From: Thermoproteus sp. UBA157
Lineage (GTDB): Archaea > Thermoproteota > Thermoprotei > Thermoproteales > Thermoproteaceae
NCBI GenBank assembly: GCA_002497345.1
Contig: DANS01000024.1
Coordinates: forward strand, 3,184 to 25,661
DNA: 22,478 nt
Direction: 5' to 3'
Below the pieces are notes generated by a model. The model searched no databases. It had not been told where the DNA came from and saw only the letters and a program-made list of their open reading frames with translations. The position numbers and the translations under genes were made by a program. Every line of letters begins with the position of its first letter. Positions within the stretch are counted from its first letter, which is position 1. Positions 20,510 through 22,478 of the stretch are shown piece after piece.

Positions 20510-21496
20510 ATGAGGTTCCTGGACGCGCTCTACGCGAAGCTCGCGGGGAGGCCGCTGGCGCTCTGCGACGCCAACGACGTAGACGGCATAGCCTCTGCGG
20601 CTTTGTTCTTGAGGAGGCACCCAAACGGCGTGGTCGTCTTGGCCTACCCAACAGACGTGCAGAGGGGGAGGTGGATCAAGTGGTTCCGGTGGGATTTCGT
20701 AGCCGATCTGCCCTGCCCCGGCAAGGCCGAGCTGAGGGCCGACCACCATAAGACCAACAAGCCGTGCGCCGCCAAGGAGTTCTACGATCCCGAGGCCCCC
20801 GCATCGGCGGTCTTGGCCCTCAAGGCGCTGGGACTCTCCGGCGATCCCATCGCGGAGGAAATCGCCGAGGCGGCCAGGCAGACCGACACGGCCGATATAA
20901 GAGATGCGGCTGTTAGGGACTTGGACCTCGCCGTGAGGTACGCTGCCTACGGCGAGAAGCTGGCCGTCGCGAGGGCGTTGGCCAAGGCCGGGCTCAAGGC
21001 GGTCCACGAGCCGGGGATCGCCCAGCTCGTGGAGCGCGGCAGAAGGCTGGCAGCTTTGGTCGACAAAATCGCCGAGGCGATTCCGCCCGAGAGGATCCTC
21101 GCTATATATAGCCCCGTCAAGCTCCCCATATCTTACAGATCCTTGGCCATAGCGCTTCAGAAAAAAGGGGCCATATACGTGAACATATTCGTGAGGTTGG
21201 GCAGGAGGTCCTACAGGCTCTACTGCGGCGCCGACAGAAACAGCGAGTACGACTGCACCGCGATAGCCACAGCGCTGGGAGGCGGCGGCCACAAATACGC
21301 GGCTGGCGCGGTGGTTAAGGCGCCGCTCCTAGACCCCGAACAACCGCTGAGGAGGTTCCTGGAGTTGGCATCCCCCGAGAGGCTCTACGTCTTGGGCCAA
21401 TGCCCCAAGATTAATACCCCGTGCGTGGAGGTGCGCTATGATGAGAAGGGGGTTCAGACGAGCGGTGAAGCGACTTCAGCGGGGCTGACCCTCTAA
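20510..21496 (+). CDS. DHH/DHHA1-family phosphoesterase
   Basis: 328 residues from the ATG at 20510. Metal-binding motifs are DANDVDGIASAALF (Asp20, Asp23, Asp25), ADHHKTNK (Asp78, His79, His80) and QTDTADIRD. The C-terminal DHHA1 domain has the substrate motif GGGGHKYAAGA (about 256-266). The family includes RecJ, NrnA nano-RNases, cyclic di-nucleotide phosphodiesterases and archaeal GINS-associated nucleases. Length and layout are closest to the NrnA/RecJ-like archaeal enzymes. The open frame continues upstream to 20393, but that part overlaps the nreA promoter and start. A Cys-bearing tail (LGQCPKINTPCVEV) after DHHA1 is extra. It is divergent from nreA, compatible with a nucleic-acid repair role; substrate unknown. 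Confidence 0.88.
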   Translation: MRFLDALYAKLAGRPLALCDANDVDGIASAALFLRRHPNGVVVLAYPTDVQRGRWIKWFRWDFVADLPCPGKAELRADHHKTNKPCAAKEFYDPEAPASAVLALKALGLSGDPIAEEIAEAARQTDTADIRDAAVRDLDLAVRYAAYGEKLAVARALAKAGLKAVHEPGIAQLVERGRRLAALVDKIAEAIPPERILAIYSPVKLPISYRSLAIALQKKGAIYVNIFVRLGRRSYRLYCGADRNSEYDCTAIATALGGGGHKYAAGAVVKAPLLDPEQPLRRFLELASPERLYVLGQCPKINTPCVEVRYDEKGVQTSGEATSAGLTL

Positions 21497-21525
21497 GTTG
21501 TCGGCTCGCGGGACGCCCTCGGCGA

Positions 21526-21533
21526 CTTTATAC
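21526..21533 (+). promoter_or_regulatory. TATA element of the archaeal ATPase gene
   Basis: The element ctttatac is centred about 23 nt before the GTG at 21553. Confidence 0.6.
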
Positions 21534-21552
21534 CTCCCAAGTTCGCTCTAGC

Positions 21553-22478
21553 GTGTACTTCGATCCCCGGCCCAAGACGTCTAGGGCGGATCTGTTCGAC
21601 GGAGAGGTCGAGGTGGAGGCCGTGAAGGCGCTGAGGGCGCCCATAACTCTCGTGTTGGGCTTGCGCAGATCGGGGAAATCCTCCGTGATCCTGGTCGCCG
21701 CCTCGGAGCTTCCCCACCCGGTGGTGTACATCTACGCGAGGAAGTTCGAGGCCGAGCCCTACTTGGCCTTCAAACACGTGTCCGAGGCGTTGGGCGAGGC
21801 CTTAGCCCAGCCGATGAGGAGGTTCCCAATCAAGGAATACTTGAAACACATAAGGGGGTTTCCGTAGCCGGCTTCGAGGTGAAGATATCGTGGCGGGAGA
21901 GGGGCTCCCTGGCGGAGATCCTCGAGGCCTTGAACCGCTGGGCCGAGGACGCTGGGAGAAAGGCCGTGGTGGTGATAGACGAGGCGCAGGAGCTGGTCAA
22001 GCTCAAGGGGTACGACTTGTTGAAGCTCTTGGCGTATTCCTACGACAACCTCCGAAACGTGCACTTCGTCCTGAGCGGCTCGAAAATGGGGCTTTTGAAG
22101 AGGTTCCTGAGGCTGGAGGACGCGGAGTCCCCCCTCTACGGCCGCTATATGGATGCAGTTGAGCTGAGGCCGTTCACGCTGGATGAGGCCGAGGCGTTTC
22201 TGGAAGAGGGCTGTAGACAATACGGCGTGGATCCGCCCGACGCCGAAAGGGTGTACGGAGCCGTGGGCGGCCTGCCGGGGTGGCTCACGTATTTCGGCTA
22301 CACCTACGTGTCGGTAAGGGACGAGGAGGTGGGCATAAGGCGGACGATCTCGTACGCCGTTGAGCTCATAAGGCAGGAATTCGCCCACTTCCTCGAGGGC
22401 AGGTGGGCCGCGGAGAGGAGGTACCGGGTCATCATGGAGGCAGCGGCCGAGTGCGCCGCTTGGTCGGAGCTGAGGAGG
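21553..22478 (+). pseudogene. Archaeal AAA-type ATPase (PF01637-like), frame broken once, 3' end outside the window
   Basis: Frame 1 (21553-21867) begins MYFDPRPKTSRADLF and has Walker A GLRRSGKSS (36-44). It stops at TAG 21865. A second frame continues without a gap as GVSVAGFEVKISWRERG and runs open to the window end. It carries Walker B AVVVIDEAQELV, sensor-like FVLSGSKMGLL, and the family segments YMDAVELRPFTLDEAEAFL and GAVGGLPGWLTYFG. Adding one base in ataaggggg near 21850-21857 would join them (HIKGVSVAG). So this is one gene with a single-base deletion: true decay, a read error in a G run, or less likely programmed slippage. Such STAND-like ATPases of crenarchaea are multi-copy and of unclear function. 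Start is GTG 21553, 23 nt from a TATA element. Confidence 0.75.

Noticed and set aside
20486..21292. 268-codon minus-strand frame opposite the DHH gene
   Set aside because: The DHH and GGGH motifs on the plus strand define the real gene; the antisense product shows no motif.
21759..22388. Minus-strand frame over the broken ATPase gene
   Set aside because: The plus strand carries Walker A, Walker B and family segments in two joinable frames; the antisense frame is low-complexity shadow.
1..22478. tRNA genes, CRISPR repeats, insertion sequences
   Set aside because: No T-arm consensus with a matching acceptor stem, no regularly spaced repeats and no transposase or terminal inverted repeats were seen on either strand.

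Overview
The window looks like chromosomal DNA of a hyperthermophilic crenarchaeon, most likely of the Thermoproteales (Thermoproteus/Pyrobaculum-like). Reasons: Hel308, aIF2-alpha, Nop10, NreA and an archaeal AglB are all present; the DNA is GC-rich; the genes are packed tightly on both strands; start codons are often GTG or TTG; and nearly every promoter-proximal gene has a TATA element centred about 22-26 nt before its start codon, the signature of leaderless transcription. The genus is an inference. I found no tRNA, rRNA, CRISPR array or insertion sequence.

Layout. 1-2870 (+): a CBS-domain protein, a small zinc-ribbon protein with a non-standard start, and the helicase Hel308. 2865-5419 (-): a winged-helix regulator overlapping a multi-pass membrane protein, an anchored secreted protein, a 72-residue tryptophan-rich protein with its own promoter palindrome and hairpin terminator, and prephenate dehydratase. 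5473-6990 (+): a gene graveyard. The 5' part of a class II fumarase gene is joined to a peroxiredoxin lacking its N-terminus, followed by probable 3' fumarase remnants, all broken by many frameshifts and stops. 7004-11108 (+): a putative RNase H-fold protein, a small zinc ribbon, the oligosaccharyltransferase AglB, and an aIF2-alpha/Nop10 pair. 11109-11520: an AT-rich spacer with a possible 37-codon gene. 11521-16474 (-): GlcNAc-6-phosphate deacetylase, a GH38 alpha-mannosidase and a beta-hydroxyacid dehydrogenase. 16529-17239 (+): a HAD hydrolase sharing a symmetric promoter with the dehydrogenase. 17240-20436 (-): an SPL-like radical SAM protein translationally coupled to a KaiC/RadA-like ATPase, preceded by the DNA-repair protein NreA. 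20510-22478 (+): a DHH phosphoesterase, and an archaeal AAA-type ATPase whose frame is broken once before it runs off the window.

Two functional themes stand out. One is DNA repair and recombination: Hel308, NreA, the KaiC-like plus radical SAM pair, the DHH enzyme and possibly the RNase H-fold protein. The other is glycan biology: AglB for N-glycosylation, with GH38 mannosidase and NagA as a plausible salvage arm. Functional calls come from reading motifs by eye; no database search was run.
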